Positions 16,729 through 26,311 of a stretch of DNA of 64,000 nt are shown here, piece after piece (position 1 is the first letter of the stretch; every line of letters begins with the position of its first letter). Below the pieces are notes generated by a model. That model searched no databases, was not told where the DNA came from, and saw only the letters and a list, made by a program, of their open reading frames with translations. Source of the stretch: G963708235 sp963708235. GTDB taxonomy: Bacteria; Actinomycetota; Acidimicrobiia; Spongiisociales; UBA5794. The stretch is from contig OY970200.1 of the NCBI GenBank assembly GCA_963708235.1, positions 1,054,001 through 1,118,000 on the forward strand, in the 5' to 3' direction. Position numbers and translations under genes: made by a program.

Positions 16729-17847
16729 ATGAGGGCACTGGTGGCGATGTCGGGTGGCGTCGACAGCTCGGTGGCGGCCGCCGTCATCGCCGAGCAGGGC
16801 TACGACGTCGTCGGGGTGACCCTCAAGCAGTGGGAGGGACCCGGCGGCGAGATGCCCACCGCCGGTTGCTGCACCGTCGGCGATGCCGAGGACGCCCGCC
16901 GTGTCGCCGCCCAGCTCGACGTCCCGTATTACGTGCTCGACTATGTCGACGAGTTCCGTGAGCAGGTCGTCGACCGGTTCGGAGCCGAGTACATGGCCGG
17001 GAGAACCCCGAACCCGTGTGTCGAGTGCAACCGGAGGGTCCGATTCCGCACCCTGCTGGAACGCACCGTTGCGCTCGACTGCGAGGTGCTGGTCACCGGT
17101 CACCACGCCCGGGTCCGTCACCGGGACGGCGCCTACCGCCTGGCTTGCGGGGTCGACACCACCAAGGACCAGTCGTACGTCCTGCACATGCTCGGTCAGA
17201 GCGAGCTCTCCCGGATCCGGCTTCCCATCGGTGAGCTCACCAAGCGGGAGGTGCGGGAGCGGGCGACGGCGCTCGGGCTCCGCACCGCCGACAAGCCCGA
17301 TAGCCAGGATCTGTGTTTTGTCGGTCGTGGCGACTACCGCGGGTTTCTCCGCACCCACTTTCCCGAAGCGGCGCGGCCCGGGGTGATGGTCGACACCGAC
17401 GGAGAAGTGGTCGGGCGTCACGAGGGCACGGTCGACTTCACCGTCGGTCAGCGCCGCGGGCTCGGGGTGTCGGTGGGTGAGGCCCGATATGTGGTCGATA
17501 TCGAGCCGCAGTCGGCAACGGTGGTCATCGGGCGCCGCGAGGATCTCGAAGTCACCGGATGTGCGGTCGACGAGGTGACGTTCGTCAGCGACACCACCCC
17601 CGCCCGGACCGAGGGCCCGATCGAGGTCACCGTCAAGGTGCGGTACCGCTCCCGCCCGGTCCCTGCCACCCTCGAGCCGGGAGCGACGCCCGGTACCTGG
17701 TCGGTCCGCTTCGCCACACCCCAGCTCGGGGTGGCCCCCGGCCAGTCGGCGGTGTTCTACGACGGCGACGAGGTGGTCGGGGGCGGGATCATCGCCCACA
17801 CCCACCGTCGTTCCCCGACCCGCACCATGTCGGGTCGGGCATACTGA
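16729..17847 (+). CDS. mnmA: tRNA-specific 2-thiouridylase
   Basis: 372 aa. It thiolates U34 of tRNA-Lys, -Glu and -Gln using ATP and persulfide. The PP-loop AMSGGVDSS is at the N-terminus. The catalytic cysteines are both present, in PNPCVECNRRVRF near residue 98 and SQDLCFVGRGDYRGF near 195. The ATG at 16729 is chosen because it precedes MRALVAMSGGVDSS directly; the frame is open to 16708. Sulfur probably comes from the adjacent cysteine desulfurase. Confidence 0.95.
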   Translation: MRALVAMSGGVDSSVAAAVIAEQGYDVVGVTLKQWEGPGGEMPTAGCCTVGDAEDARRVAAQLDVPYYVLDYVDEFREQVVDRFGAEYMAGRTPNPCVECNRRVRFRTLLERTVALDCEVLVTGHHARVRHRDGAYRLACGVDTTKDQSYVLHMLGQSELSRIRLPIGELTKREVRERATALGLRTADKPDSQDLCFVGRGDYRGFLRTHFPEAARPGVMVDTDGEVVGRHEGTVDFTVGQRRGLGVSVGEARYVVDIEPQSATVVIGRREDLEVTGCAVDEVTFVSDTTPARTEGPIEVTVKVRYRSRPVPATLEPGATPGTWSVRFATPQLGVAPGQSAVFYDGDEVVGGGIIAHTHRRSPTRTMSGRAY

Positions 17848-17851
17848 GCCG

Positions 17852-18736
17852 ATGGACGATCAGCAGCAGCGACTCCCGGCCCCACCGTCCCGGGGGGAAC
17901 TGAGCCCCGAGGCGCGCCAGGTGGCCGACCGGCTGCAGGCGATGTCCGTGCCCCAGGCGGAACGCATCCTGGAACGGGCGATCGAGTTGGAGTCGGCCGC
18001 CCCCGGGCCCGGACCGAATTCGGCGATGTCGGCCGAGATGCTGGCCCACATCGCCGAGGAACTCGGCATCGATGTCAAACACCTGAGGCAGGCGGTTTCC
18101 GAAGAGTTGATGCGGGTGGACACCGGTGCCCCGTCGTTTCTCGACCGGCTTCTCATGCCGGGAACCCTCGTCGCCCACGGCCCGGTCGCCGGGAGCGAGG
18201 CGGCGGTGCGGCAGGTGGTCGATGCCTGGATGAGCAATCACGAGGGTCTCCGCAAGCGCGCCGAGGTCGACGGCTCGGTGACCTGGGAGCGCGATCGCAG
18301 CCTCGGCGCCACCATTGCCCATGCGCTCGGTGGAAACCGCGGCACCGGCGCCGTCCGTCGCAGTCGCAAGGTCGTCACCACCGTCCGTCCGGCCACCGAC
18401 ACCGAACAGGTGGTGGTGGTCGAAGCCGACATCGGGGTGGCGCGGGCGACGGTGGTCGGTCTCCTGGTGGCCGCGGTCGGGATCGGCGCCGCCGCCACCG
18501 GGGTCAGCTCGCTGATCCCGCCTACCGGGGTCAGCGCCGGCGATGTGGCCGCCGGTGCGGTCACCTTCGGGTTACTCGGCGGCGGGGTCCTTCTCGGCGC
18601 CCGGATGTATGTGCGCCGGATGCGAGATGCGCTGGAGCGGGTTGTCGATGCGGTGAGGAGCCCCCATCTGGTCACATCACCGTCGCTTCCGTTCGGTCTC
18701 GACCGGATGCTCGGAATGTTCCTGCGACGCGGCTGA
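17852..18736 (+). CDS. membrane protein of unknown function
   Basis: 294 aa. The N-terminal 80 residues are charged and helical, with MSPQ-like AMSVPQAERILERAIELE and a second helical motif EELGIDVKHLRQAVSEEL that resembles a small helix-turn-helix-like bundle. Two hydrophobic segments follow at about 195-220 and 230-255. A CATACT hexamer is 6 nt before the ATG. I do not recognise the family. It lies between mnmA and ligA with no obvious functional link. Confidence 0.7.
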   Translation: MDDQQQRLPAPPSRGELSPEARQVADRLQAMSVPQAERILERAIELESAAPGPGPNSAMSAEMLAHIAEELGIDVKHLRQAVSEELMRVDTGAPSFLDRLLMPGTLVAHGPVAGSEAAVRQVVDAWMSNHEGLRKRAEVDGSVTWERDRSLGATIAHALGGNRGTGAVRRSRKVVTTVRPATDTEQVVVVEADIGVARATVVGLLVAAVGIGAAATGVSSLIPPTGVSAGDVAAGAVTFGLLGGGVLLGARMYVRRMRDALERVVDAVRSPHLVTSPSLPFGLDRMLGMFLRRG

Positions 18737-18783
18737 CGGGCCACCGGCGGATATGTCGGTGGGCTGCGCCAGAATGGGGCGTC

Positions 18784-20799
18784 ATGAGCACCGTTGTCGA
18801 TCGCCTCGCCCACCTCCGTGATCTGATCGATCACTACGACTACGCCTATCACGTCCTCGACAACCCCGAGGTGGCCGACGCCGAGTACGACGCCCTGCGG
18901 CGCGAGCTGGAGACCCTCGAGGCTGCCCACCCGGAGCTGGTCACGGCCGACTCGCCGACCCAGCGGGTCGGTGGCCCGCTGAGCGACGCCTTCACCCCGG
19001 TGGCGCACCGGGTGCGGATGTTCTCCCTCGACAACGCGTTCTCGACGGCCGAACTCGAAGCGTGGCAGACCCGACTGGTACGGGTGCTCGAACGTGAACC
19101 CGACGGGTACGCCTGTGAGCTCAAGATCGACGGGCTGGCGGTCTCGCTGACCTATCAGGACGGCCGGCTGGTCCGTGCCGCCACCCGCGGTGACGGGACC
19201 ACGGGTGAGGACGTCACCGGGAACGTCCGCACCATCGACGCCGTCCCGCTGCGGCTCCGTGGCGCCGCCCCGTCTCTGATGGAGGTGCGGGCCGAGATCT
19301 ACATGCCGGTGTCGGCGTTCGAGGAGCTCAACGCCCGCCAGGCGGAACTGGGGGAGCGTCCGTATGTCAATCCCCGCAACACCGCCGCCGGCTCGGTGCG
19401 CCAGAAGGACCCGGCGAAGACGGCGTCGCGCAAACTGAGTCTGTGGGTGTACCAGCTCGGCTATCTCGAGGGTGGTACCCAGCCACCCACCCACATCGAG
19501 ACGATGGCCTGGCTGCGCGACCTGGGGTTGCGGGTCAACCCGGCCACCTCGCGCACCGGCGACCTTGCCGGGGTCGAGGCGTACATCGCCGACGCCCTGG
19601 AGCACCGCCATGATCGCGACTACGAGACCGACGGTGTGGTGGTCAAGGTCGATGCCCTCGCCGATCAACGCACCGTGGGCTTCACCTCGAAGAGTCCGCG
19701 TTGGGCCATCGCCTACAAGATGCCGCCCGAGGAGAAGACCACGCTGCTGCGGTCGATCGAGATCAACGTGGGTCGGACCGGGGCGGTGACCCCGTATGCC
19801 GTGCTCGAACCGGTCTTCGTCGGCGGGGTATCGGTGGGGATGGCCACCCTGCACAACGAGGGCGAGCTGCAACGCAAGGATCTGAGGGTCGGCGACACCG
19901 TCATCGTCCGCCGCGCCGGTGACGTCATCCCCGAGGTGGTCGGCCCGGTGCTCGCCAAACGCCCGATCGGGGCCGAGGTGTGGCGGATGCCGGTGACCTG
20001 CCCGTTCTGCGGCAACCCCATCGTGCTGCCCGAGGGGGAGGCCAAGGCCCGGTGCACCGGCGGGTATGCCTGCCCGGGGAGGCTGCGTGAATACCTGTTC
20101 CACTTCGCCTCCCGCGGAGGGATGGACATCGAGGGCTTGGGCTACAAGACGGTGGATCTGTTGCTCCGGGAGGGTCTCATCAGAGATCCCGCCGATATCT
20201 TCACCCTGGAGCGCGACTCGCTGCTTGCGTTCGAGGGTTGGGGCGAGGTCTCGGTCGACAACCTGCTCGGCGCCATCGAGGCGGCCAGGGACCGGCCGCT
20301 CGGGAGCCTGCTCACCGCCCTTGGCATCCCACACATCGGCGGCACCATGGCCCGCACCCTGGCGCGGGTGTTCCGCTCGCTGCCGCGGATGATGGACGCC
20401 TCCGAGGAGGAGATCGTCGCCATCGACGGGGTCGGCCAGGAGATCGCCGGTTCGGTACGGGCCTGGGCAGCCGACCCGGTCAATCGGCAACTGGTGGACA
20501 AGCTTGCTGCGGCGGGAGTGCGGCTGGAGGACCCGGAACCCGAGGGGGGAGCGGCGAGCGATCTGCTCGCAGGTTTCACCGTGGTCATCACCGGCACCCT
20601 GGAGGGTTTCAGCCGCGACGAGGCGAAGACGGCGGTCGAAGACCGCGGGGGCAAGGTGACCGGATCGGTCTCCAAGAAGACCGGTGCGGTGGTCGTCGGC
20701 GACTCCCCGGGTTCCAAGCTGGCCAAGGCCGAGGAACTCGGTGTGCCGGTGCTCGACGAGGCGGGCTTCGTCCGCCTGCTCGAAGCCGGGCCACTGTGA
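18784..20799 (+). CDS. ligA: NAD-dependent DNA ligase
   Basis: 671 aa, full length. It seals nicks with NAD+ in replication and repair. The Ia domain begins the protein (YHVLDNPEVADAEYD). The adenylated Lys is K114 in LKIDGLAVS. The OB fold is followed by a zinc finger with CPFC near 406 and two later Cys (RCTGGYACPG), then helix-hairpin-helix repeats and a C-terminal BRCT domain from about 595. A CAGAAT hexamer lies 8 nt before the ATG. The stop overlaps the GTG of the MFS gene. Confidence 0.97.
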   Translation: MSTVVDRLAHLRDLIDHYDYAYHVLDNPEVADAEYDALRRELETLEAAHPELVTADSPTQRVGGPLSDAFTPVAHRVRMFSLDNAFSTAELEAWQTRLVRVLEREPDGYACELKIDGLAVSLTYQDGRLVRAATRGDGTTGEDVTGNVRTIDAVPLRLRGAAPSLMEVRAEIYMPVSAFEELNARQAELGERPYVNPRNTAAGSVRQKDPAKTASRKLSLWVYQLGYLEGGTQPPTHIETMAWLRDLGLRVNPATSRTGDLAGVEAYIADALEHRHDRDYETDGVVVKVDALADQRTVGFTSKSPRWAIAYKMPPEEKTTLLRSIEINVGRTGAVTPYAVLEPVFVGGVSVGMATLHNEGELQRKDLRVGDTVIVRRAGDVIPEVVGPVLAKRPIGAEVWRMPVTCPFCGNPIVLPEGEAKARCTGGYACPGRLREYLFHFASRGGMDIEGLGYKTVDLLLREGLIRDPADIFTLERDSLLAFEGWGEVSVDNLLGAIEAARDRPLGSLLTALGIPHIGGTMARTLARVFRSLPRMMDASEEEIVAIDGVGQEIAGSVRAWAADPVNRQLVDKLAAAGVRLEDPEPEGGAASDLLAGFTVVITGTLEGFSRDEAKTAVEDRGGKVTGSVSKKTGAVVVGDSPGSKLAKAEELGVPVLDEAGFVRLLEAGPL

Positions 20800-22238
20800 C
20801 CGCCGCCGACACCGAGCGTCCGCTGCCCGAGGTCGACTATTCCCGCAAGTGGTTTGTCATGGTGGCCATCGGGATGGGCATCTTCCTGGGCACCATCGAC
20901 GGCAGTATCGTCAACGCCGCCCTTCCCACCATCGTCGAGGACCTCGATTCCACCTTCGCCGCCGTGCAGTGGGTGGTGCTCGGGTATCTGCTGACGCTGG
21001 CCACGCTGACGCTCGGTGTCGGCCGGCTCGGGGACATGGTGGGCAAGCGGCCCATCTACACCGCAGGGTTCGGTCTGTTCACGCTGGCGTCGGTGTTGTG
21101 CGGGTTGGCTCCGTCTGTGGTGTGGCTGGTTGCCGCCCGCATCGTCCAGGGAGCGGGAGCCGCCATGATCTTCGCCCTCGGGTTTGCCATCCTCACCGAA
21201 GCCTTCCCACCCGAGGAGCGGGGCAGGGCGCTCGGGGTCGCCGGTTCGCTGGTCTCGATCGGAGTGGCGCTGGGACCGGCGCTCGGCGGCCTCATCATCG
21301 ATGTGCTCTCCTGGCACTGGATCTTCTTCGTCAACCTGCCGGTGGGCATCATCGGAACCTGGACGGCCTACCGGTTCGTTCCGGCGGTTCCGCCACCGGG
21401 TGGGCAGCGCTTCGACTTCGTCGGGGCCGGGGTGTTCTTCGTGGCGCTGTCGTCGCTGATGCTGGGGCTGACGCTGGGTCAGAGCCGCGGGTTCGGCGAT
21501 CCGCTGATCATCGGGCTGATCGGACTCGGACTCGTTGCGGCCGTGGTGTTCGTGGCCGTCGAGCGGCGGATCGATCAGCCGATGCTGGATCTGGCCATCT
21601 TCTCCAACCGGATGCTCACCGTGAACCTGTTCACCGGGTGGCTGACCTTCATCGGTCTGGTGGGGCTGCTGTTCCTGGCGCCCTTCTATCTGCAGGATGT
21701 CCTCGGTTACGACACCCGCACCATGGGGATGCTGCTGGCGGTGGCGCCGATCTGTCTGGGACTGGTGGCGCCGATCAGCGGCAACCTCTCCGATCGGGTC
21801 GGGCCCCGCCCGATTCTCGTGGTCGGGCTCGCCATCCTCGTGGTGGCCTATCTCGGGCTGACCACGCTGTCCACCACGACCACCGGGCTCACCTGGGCGC
21901 TCCTGATGATCCCGGTCGGCGTCGGTATGGGAACCTTCCAGTCACCGAACAACAGCGCCGTGATGGGCGCCGTCCCCCATCACCGACTCGGGGTCACCTC
22001 GGGGATGCTCACCATCACCCGCATCACCGGTCAGATCACCGGGATCGCCGTGATGGGGACCCTGTGGGCTGGCCGGGTGGCGTCGCGTTCCGGGGTTGCC
22101 GATCCGACGATCGCCCCAACCGAATCGCAGGTGGCCGGCCTGGTCGATGTCATGTGGGTGGCCGTCGTGCTGGTGCTGGTGGCGCTCGGGTTTGCCACCT
22201 GGGGTCTGGTGGCCAACCGCAGACCCGCTGCCGGCTGA
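20796..22238 (+). CDS. MFS transporter, DHA2 (EmrB/QacA) family
   Basis: 480 aa with about 14 hydrophobic segments. TM1 has GMGIFLGTIDGSIVNAALPTI, the DHA2 antiporter signature near the substrate path; motif A-like GRLGDMVGKR follows TM2; and motif C-like GPALGGLIID occurs in TM5. These proteins export drugs or metabolites by proton antiport from the cytoplasmic membrane. GTG 20796 overlaps the ligA stop, so it is probably translated by coupling. The substrate is unknown. Confidence 0.9.
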   Translation: MTAADTERPLPEVDYSRKWFVMVAIGMGIFLGTIDGSIVNAALPTIVEDLDSTFAAVQWVVLGYLLTLATLTLGVGRLGDMVGKRPIYTAGFGLFTLASVLCGLAPSVVWLVAARIVQGAGAAMIFALGFAILTEAFPPEERGRALGVAGSLVSIGVALGPALGGLIIDVLSWHWIFFVNLPVGIIGTWTAYRFVPAVPPPGGQRFDFVGAGVFFVALSSLMLGLTLGQSRGFGDPLIIGLIGLGLVAAVVFVAVERRIDQPMLDLAIFSNRMLTVNLFTGWLTFIGLVGLLFLAPFYLQDVLGYDTRTMGMLLAVAPICLGLVAPISGNLSDRVGPRPILVVGLAILVVAYLGLTTLSTTTTGLTWALLMIPVGVGMGTFQSPNNSAVMGAVPHHRLGVTSGMLTITRITGQITGIAVMGTLWAGRVASRSGVADPTIAPTESQVAGLVDVMWVAVVLVLVALGFATWGLVANRRPAAG

Positions 22239-22297
22239 CGGTCCATTCGGATAGGGCGATACAGAGCAACTGGACCCGGGCGCTACTTGGCCCGGCG

Positions 22298-22699
22298 CTA
22301 CTGGACCCGGAACGTCCAGCTCAGCGACCCGGGTTCGGGGAGCCCGATGGCCCGGTCCCAGCGCACCTCGACGGTGTGGAACCCGGGTACCCATTCCTCG
22401 AACGTCTTTCCCGGCCCGGGCTCCCAGGTGAACACCCCGGTCGCCTCGACGACCGTCACCTCGTCGTCGGGGATGGGGGTGTCGTCGACGATCATGAACA
22501 CCTCGAAACCGGGATCGAGATCGAGCGTGACCTTGGTCTGACGCATCACGATCGCCCCGTCGGCGGGGGAGTAGCCCTGCACCGCTGCCGGCACGATCGG
22601 TGCCCGCCCGCTCGGCATGAACACCACGGCGGCGATCACGATACCGGCGAGGGCGAGCCCGAGAAGGGTGAAGATCAGGCGATAGCGGGTCTTGGTCAC
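22298..22699 (-). CDS. single-pass membrane protein of unknown function
   Basis: 133 aa from GTG 22699. One N-terminal helix (LIFTLLGLALAGIVIAAVVF) is followed by an exported domain of about 100 residues with an Ig-like or bacterial invasion-type beta pattern: SPADGAIVMRQTKVTLDL. A TATCAT hexamer lies 6 nt before the GTG, which supports this start. It converges on the MFS gene. No family name can be given with confidence. Confidence 0.65.
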   Translation of the reverse strand: MTKTRYRLIFTLLGLALAGIVIAAVVFMPSGRAPIVPAAVQGYSPADGAIVMRQTKVTLDLDPGFEVFMIVDDTPIPDDEVTVVEATGVFTWEPGPGKTFEEWVPGFHTVEVRWDRAIGLPEPGSLSWTFRVQ

Positions 22700-22775
22700 G
22701 CCACGATGATACGGCGGCGGCTCTCCCTGCTGGCCATCCAGGTGAGGCCAGGCGCCAACCGTCCACGACGGGATC

Positions 22776-24288
22776 GGGAGGACGTGGGGCGGGGTGCGAG
22801 CTTGTTGTCCCGGAGTGTCGACCTGTTCGTGGTCGCCGCGTTCGAAGAGGGGGTCGTGTCACGTCGGTGACGCTGCGGGTGAGGCGGACATTGGCGTTGC
22901 GCTCCGCCCCGTCTGCGTCCGCAAGCGTCTCTTCTTGGCCCTCCCCGTCCCGGGGGGCGGGGTGCCTCCGAGGTTCTGGGAGGAGGTGGGGCGGGGCGCG
23001 AGCTTGTTGTCCCGGAGTGTCGACCTGTTCGTGGTCGCCGCGTTCGAAGAGGGGGTCGTGTCACGTCGGTGACGCTGCGGGTGAGGCGGACATTGGCGTT
23101 GCGCTCCGCCCCGTCTGCGTCCGCAAGCGTCCGCAGCCACCCCTCCTCCCGAGGAGGGGAGGGCCGGAAGGGCCGCGCTCCGCCCCGTCTGCGTGGGCGA
23201 AGCGCCTTTTTTGGCCCTTCCCCGTGCTCGGTCTGCGTCCGCAGGCGTCCGCAGCGCCCCACCCCGTCTCCGGCCGCAAAGCGTCTCTTCTTGGCCCTCC
23301 CCGCCCCGGGGGGCGGGGTGCCTCCGAGGTTCTGGGAGGAGGTGGGGCGGGGCGCGAGCTTGTTGTCCCGGAGTGTCGACCTGTTCGTGGTCGCCGCGTT
23401 CGAAGAGGGGGTCGTGTCACGTCGGTGACGCTGTGGGTGAGGCGGACATTGGCGTTGCGCTCCGCCCCGTCTGCGTCCGCAAAGCGTACGCAGCCACCCC
23501 TCCTCCCGAGGAGGGGAGGGCCGGAAGGGCTGCCCTCCGCCCCATCTGCGTGGGCGAAGCGCCTTTTCTGCCTTCCCCGTGCTCGGTCTGCGTCCGCAGG
23601 CGTCCGCAGCGCCCCACCCCGTCTCCGGCCGCAAAGCGTCTCTTCTTGGCCCTCCCCGCCCCGGGGGGAGTGTCGGAATACCTACGGATCGGCCATCTGG
23701 GCGCTCCGAAACCCTTATGCCCCAACGGCCCGAAATCGGCGGACGGAGTAAATCGACAGACCCCGGGGGGCGGGGTGCCTCCGAGGTTCTGGGAGGAGGT
23801 GGGGCGGGGCGCGAGCTTGTTGTCCTGAGTGTCGACCTGTTCGTGGTCGCCGCGATCGAAGAGGGGGTCGTGTCACGTCGGTGACACTGCTGGCGAGGCG
23901 GACGTCTGCATCCGCAAAGCGTACGCAGCCACCCCTCCTCCCGAGGAGGGGAGGGCCGGAAGGGCTGCCCTCCGCCCCATCTGCGTGGGCGAAGCGCCTT
24001 TTCTGCCTTCCCCGTGCTCGGTCTGCGTCCGCAGGCGTCCGCAGCGCCCCACCCCGTCTCCGGCCGCAAAGCGTCTCTTCTTGGCCCTCCCCGCCCCGGG
24101 GGGCGGGGTGCCTCCGAGGTTCTGGGAGGAGGTGGGGCGGGGCGCGAGCTTGTTGTCCCTGAGTGTCGACCTGTTCGTGGTTGCCGCGTTCGAAGACGGG
24201 GTCGTGTCCGTCGGGGACACTGCTGGCGAGGCGGACGTCTGCGTCCGCAAAGCGTACGCAGCCACCCCTCCTCCCGAGGAGGGGAGGG
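22776..24288. repeat. array of long degenerate direct repeats, non-coding
   Basis: This 1.5 kb gap is built from two alternating modules. Module A (about 150 bp) contains GCGAGCTTGTTGTCC, starting at 22796, 22998, 23354, 23811 and 24144, and ends near GTCTGCGTCCGCAA. Module B (about 200 bp) opens with the hairpin CCCCTCCT-CCCG-AGGAGGGG and appears near 23132, 23489, 23927 and, truncated, 24257. Spacings of A copies are 202, 356, 457 and 333 bp. Several frames are open only because stop codons are rare at this GC; no SD, start or conserved protein is convincing. The array ends about 20 bp before the dapC promoter. Confidence 0.85.
23669..23760. mobile_element. 92-bp insertion in the repeat array with duplicated flank
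   Basis: One module junction is interrupted by 92 bp of less GC-rich sequence. Both sides carry CCCCGGGGGG (23659-23668 and 23761-23770), which occurs once at the same place in other copies, so it looks like a 10-bp target duplication. The ends carry a short inverted TGTCG...CGACA. It may be a minute MITE-like element; it has no coding capacity. Confidence 0.5.
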
Positions 24289-24323
24289 AAGCTGCGTGGC
24301 CTGGTTCGTCTAGCCTCGTGACG

Positions 24324-25475
24324 ATGCGTACCAATCCCGTCCTCGCCCAATTGGGGGCCTATCCGATCGCCACCATCCACGAGCGGGTGCGGGCGTTGCG
24401 GGATGCCGGCGAGCAGGTCATCGACTTCTCCATCGGTGATCCCACCGAGCCCACCCCACCGTTCATCCCCGACGTCCTGCGGGCGGCGGTACCGGCCGTC
24501 TCGCAGTACCCCACCACGGCGGGGATTCCCGCCCTCCGCCGGGCCATTGCCGACTACCTCGGTCGCCGCTTCGGTGTCGAGGTCGACCCGGACACCCAGA
24601 TCATCGCCACCTCCGGCTCCAAGGAGGCGGTCTTCTCCACCCCGCTGGCGTTTGTCGACCGGTCAGCCGGTGACGCCGTGGCCTACGGCACCCCCGGATA
24701 TCCCATCTACGAGCGGGGGGCACTCTTCGCCGGTGCGGAGACGGTCCCGGTCACCCTCGGCGGCGATTTCGTCCTCCGGCCCGACGACATCGGCGACGAC
24801 GACTGGCGCCGGGTGCGACTCGTGTGGACCTGCACCCCGCACAACCCGACCGGTGCGGTCACCGACACCGACACGTTGGATGCGCTGCTGTCGCGGTGCC
24901 GGAGCGCCGGTGCCCTGCTGCTCTCGGACGAGTGTTACGCCGATGTCTACGAGCCGCACCTCTTTGCCGACGGCCCGCCATCGGTGCTCCAGGTCGCCGG
25001 AAGCGGGGCCAACGGTGCGCTTGCCTTCTACTCCTTGTCGAAGCGATCGGGGATGACCGGCTACCGGTCCGGCGCCATCGTCGGCGATCCCGAAGCCATC
25101 GCCGCCCTCAAGAAGCTCCGTACCGCCACCGGTACGGCGTCCCCCGAGTTCATCCAGACGGCGGCGGCTGCGGCATGGTCGGACGATGCCCATGCCGCCG
25201 AGCGCCGGGAGGTGTTCTCCGCCAAACGCACGGTGCTGCGACGTACCTTCGAGGAGATCGGCTACGAGACGGTTGCGTCCGAGGCGGGGTTGTATCTCTG
25301 GGTGAAGGTCGGAGACGACCTCACCGTGACCGACCGTCTTCTCGAGGCGGGCGTCGTGGTGTCGCCCGGTCGATTCTTTGGACCAGGAGGTGAGGGTTAC
25401 CTGCGGCTCGCCCTCGTGCCCACCCTCAGCGAGTGTGAAGCCGCGGTGGAGGTACTGCAGGCATGTCTCAGGTGA
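24324..25475 (+). CDS. dapC: succinyldiaminopimelate aminotransferase
   Basis: 383 aa class I/II aminotransferase. It converts N-succinyl-2-amino-6-ketopimelate to N-succinyl-LL-diaminopimelate in the succinylase lysine/meso-DAP route. Seen: IDFSIGDPTEPTPPFIP, TCTPHNPTG, SDECYADVY and the PLP lysine in YSLSKRSGMTGYR near residue 238. Assignment to DapC rests on the following dapD and dapE. A TAGCCT hexamer lies 7 nt before ATG 24324; GTG 24318 is an alternative. The frame stays open into the repeat array, but that part is not coding. Confidence 0.9.
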   Translation: MRTNPVLAQLGAYPIATIHERVRALRDAGEQVIDFSIGDPTEPTPPFIPDVLRAAVPAVSQYPTTAGIPALRRAIADYLGRRFGVEVDPDTQIIATSGSKEAVFSTPLAFVDRSAGDAVAYGTPGYPIYERGALFAGAETVPVTLGGDFVLRPDDIGDDDWRRVRLVWTCTPHNPTGAVTDTDTLDALLSRCRSAGALLLSDECYADVYEPHLFADGPPSVLQVAGSGANGALAFYSLSKRSGMTGYRSGAIVGDPEAIAALKKLRTATGTASPEFIQTAAAAAWSDDAHAAERREVFSAKRTVLRRTFEEIGYETVASEAGLYLWVKVGDDLTVTDRLLEAGVVVSPGRFFGPGGEGYLRLALVPTLSECEAAVEVLQACLR

Positions 25476-26311
25476 CCGAAGCTCATACCGGCGACGGCAT
25501 CGACCGGGCGAGCCAGGCGGCGATCGGCGCCGCATTTGCCGATCTCGACCTGCTCGACGACGCCGCTCCCGCCGTGATCCGTGCCATCGCCGCCCTCGAC
25601 CGTGGCGAGATCCGTGTCGCCGAGAAGATCGAGGGGGAGTGGACGGTCCACGAGTGGGTGAAGCAGGCGATCCTCCTCTACTTCCGCATTGCCCAGCTCG
25701 AGACCACCGAGATCGGTCCCTTCGAGTACCACGACAAGATCCCCACCAAGCACAACCTGGCCCAGGCTGGCATCCGGGTGGTGCCCCCGGGAACCGTCCG
25801 ATACGGCGCATTCTGCGAACCCGGCGTCGTCGTCATGCCTGGCTACGTCAACATCGGGGCGCGGGTCGGATCGGGAACGATGGTCGACACCTGGGCGACG
25901 GTTGGTTCGTGTGCCCAGATCGGACGTGACGTCCACCTGTCCGGCGGGGTCGGGATCGGTGGGGTGCTCGAACCACCCAACGCCCGACCGGTCATCGTCG
26001 AGGACGGGGCGTTCATCGGCAGCCGCTGCATCCTCACCGAAGGGGTGATCGTCGAGGAGGGAGCCGTCCTCGGCGCCAACACCACCATCAGCGCCTCGAT
26101 CCCGATCATCGATGTCACCGGTGCTGAGCCGGTCGAGATCCGCGGCCGGGTCCCGGCCGGGGCGGTGGTCGTCCCCGGATCACGGGTCAAGGAGTTTCCC
26201 GCAGGGAGCTATCACCTGCAGACCCCGTTGATCATTGGGCGACGCACTGCTTCGACCGACCGCAAAACCTCCCTCAACGAAGCATTGAGGGTTTTCGGGG
26301 TCGATGTATGA
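25463..26311 (+). CDS. dapD: tetrahydrodipicolinate N-succinyltransferase
   Basis: 282 aa. It succinylates tetrahydrodipicolinate using succinyl-CoA. The left-handed beta-helix is obvious from hexapeptide-like repeats (VVPPGTVRYGAFCEPGVVVM..), with MVDTWATVGSCAQIG and SGGVGIGGVLEP as active-site hallmarks. It overlaps dapC by 13 bp. The length and motifs match the short proteobacterial DapD class, not the roughly 317-aa class of mycobacteria. Confidence 0.95.
   Translation: MSQVTEAHTGDGIDRASQAAIGAAFADLDLLDDAAPAVIRAIAALDRGEIRVAEKIEGEWTVHEWVKQAILLYFRIAQLETTEIGPFEYHDKIPTKHNLAQAGIRVVPPGTVRYGAFCEPGVVVMPGYVNIGARVGSGTMVDTWATVGSCAQIGRDVHLSGGVGIGGVLEPPNARPVIVEDGAFIGSRCILTEGVIVEEGAVLGANTTISASIPIIDVTGAEPVEIRGRVPAGAVVVPGSRVKEFPAGSYHLQTPLIIGRRTASTDRKTSLNEALRVFGVDV

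Noticed and set aside
13919..16732. 937-codon plus-strand open frame over the permease and desulfurase
   Set aside because: It is Arg/Gly rich and out of frame with two convincing enzymes.
22696..24069. 457-codon open frame and other frames in the repeat array
   Set aside because: Several frames are open at once, the peptide simply repeats with the DNA modules, and no start signal fits.
22776..24288. CRISPR array
   Set aside because: The repeats are 150-200 bp long, degenerate and unequally spaced, with no constant short repeat or unique spacers, and no cas gene is present.
23829..24323. Long N-terminal extension of the DapC aminotransferase
   Set aside because: The extension is translated repeat DNA; the enzyme family begins at the residues encoded from 24324, where a -10 hexamer fits.
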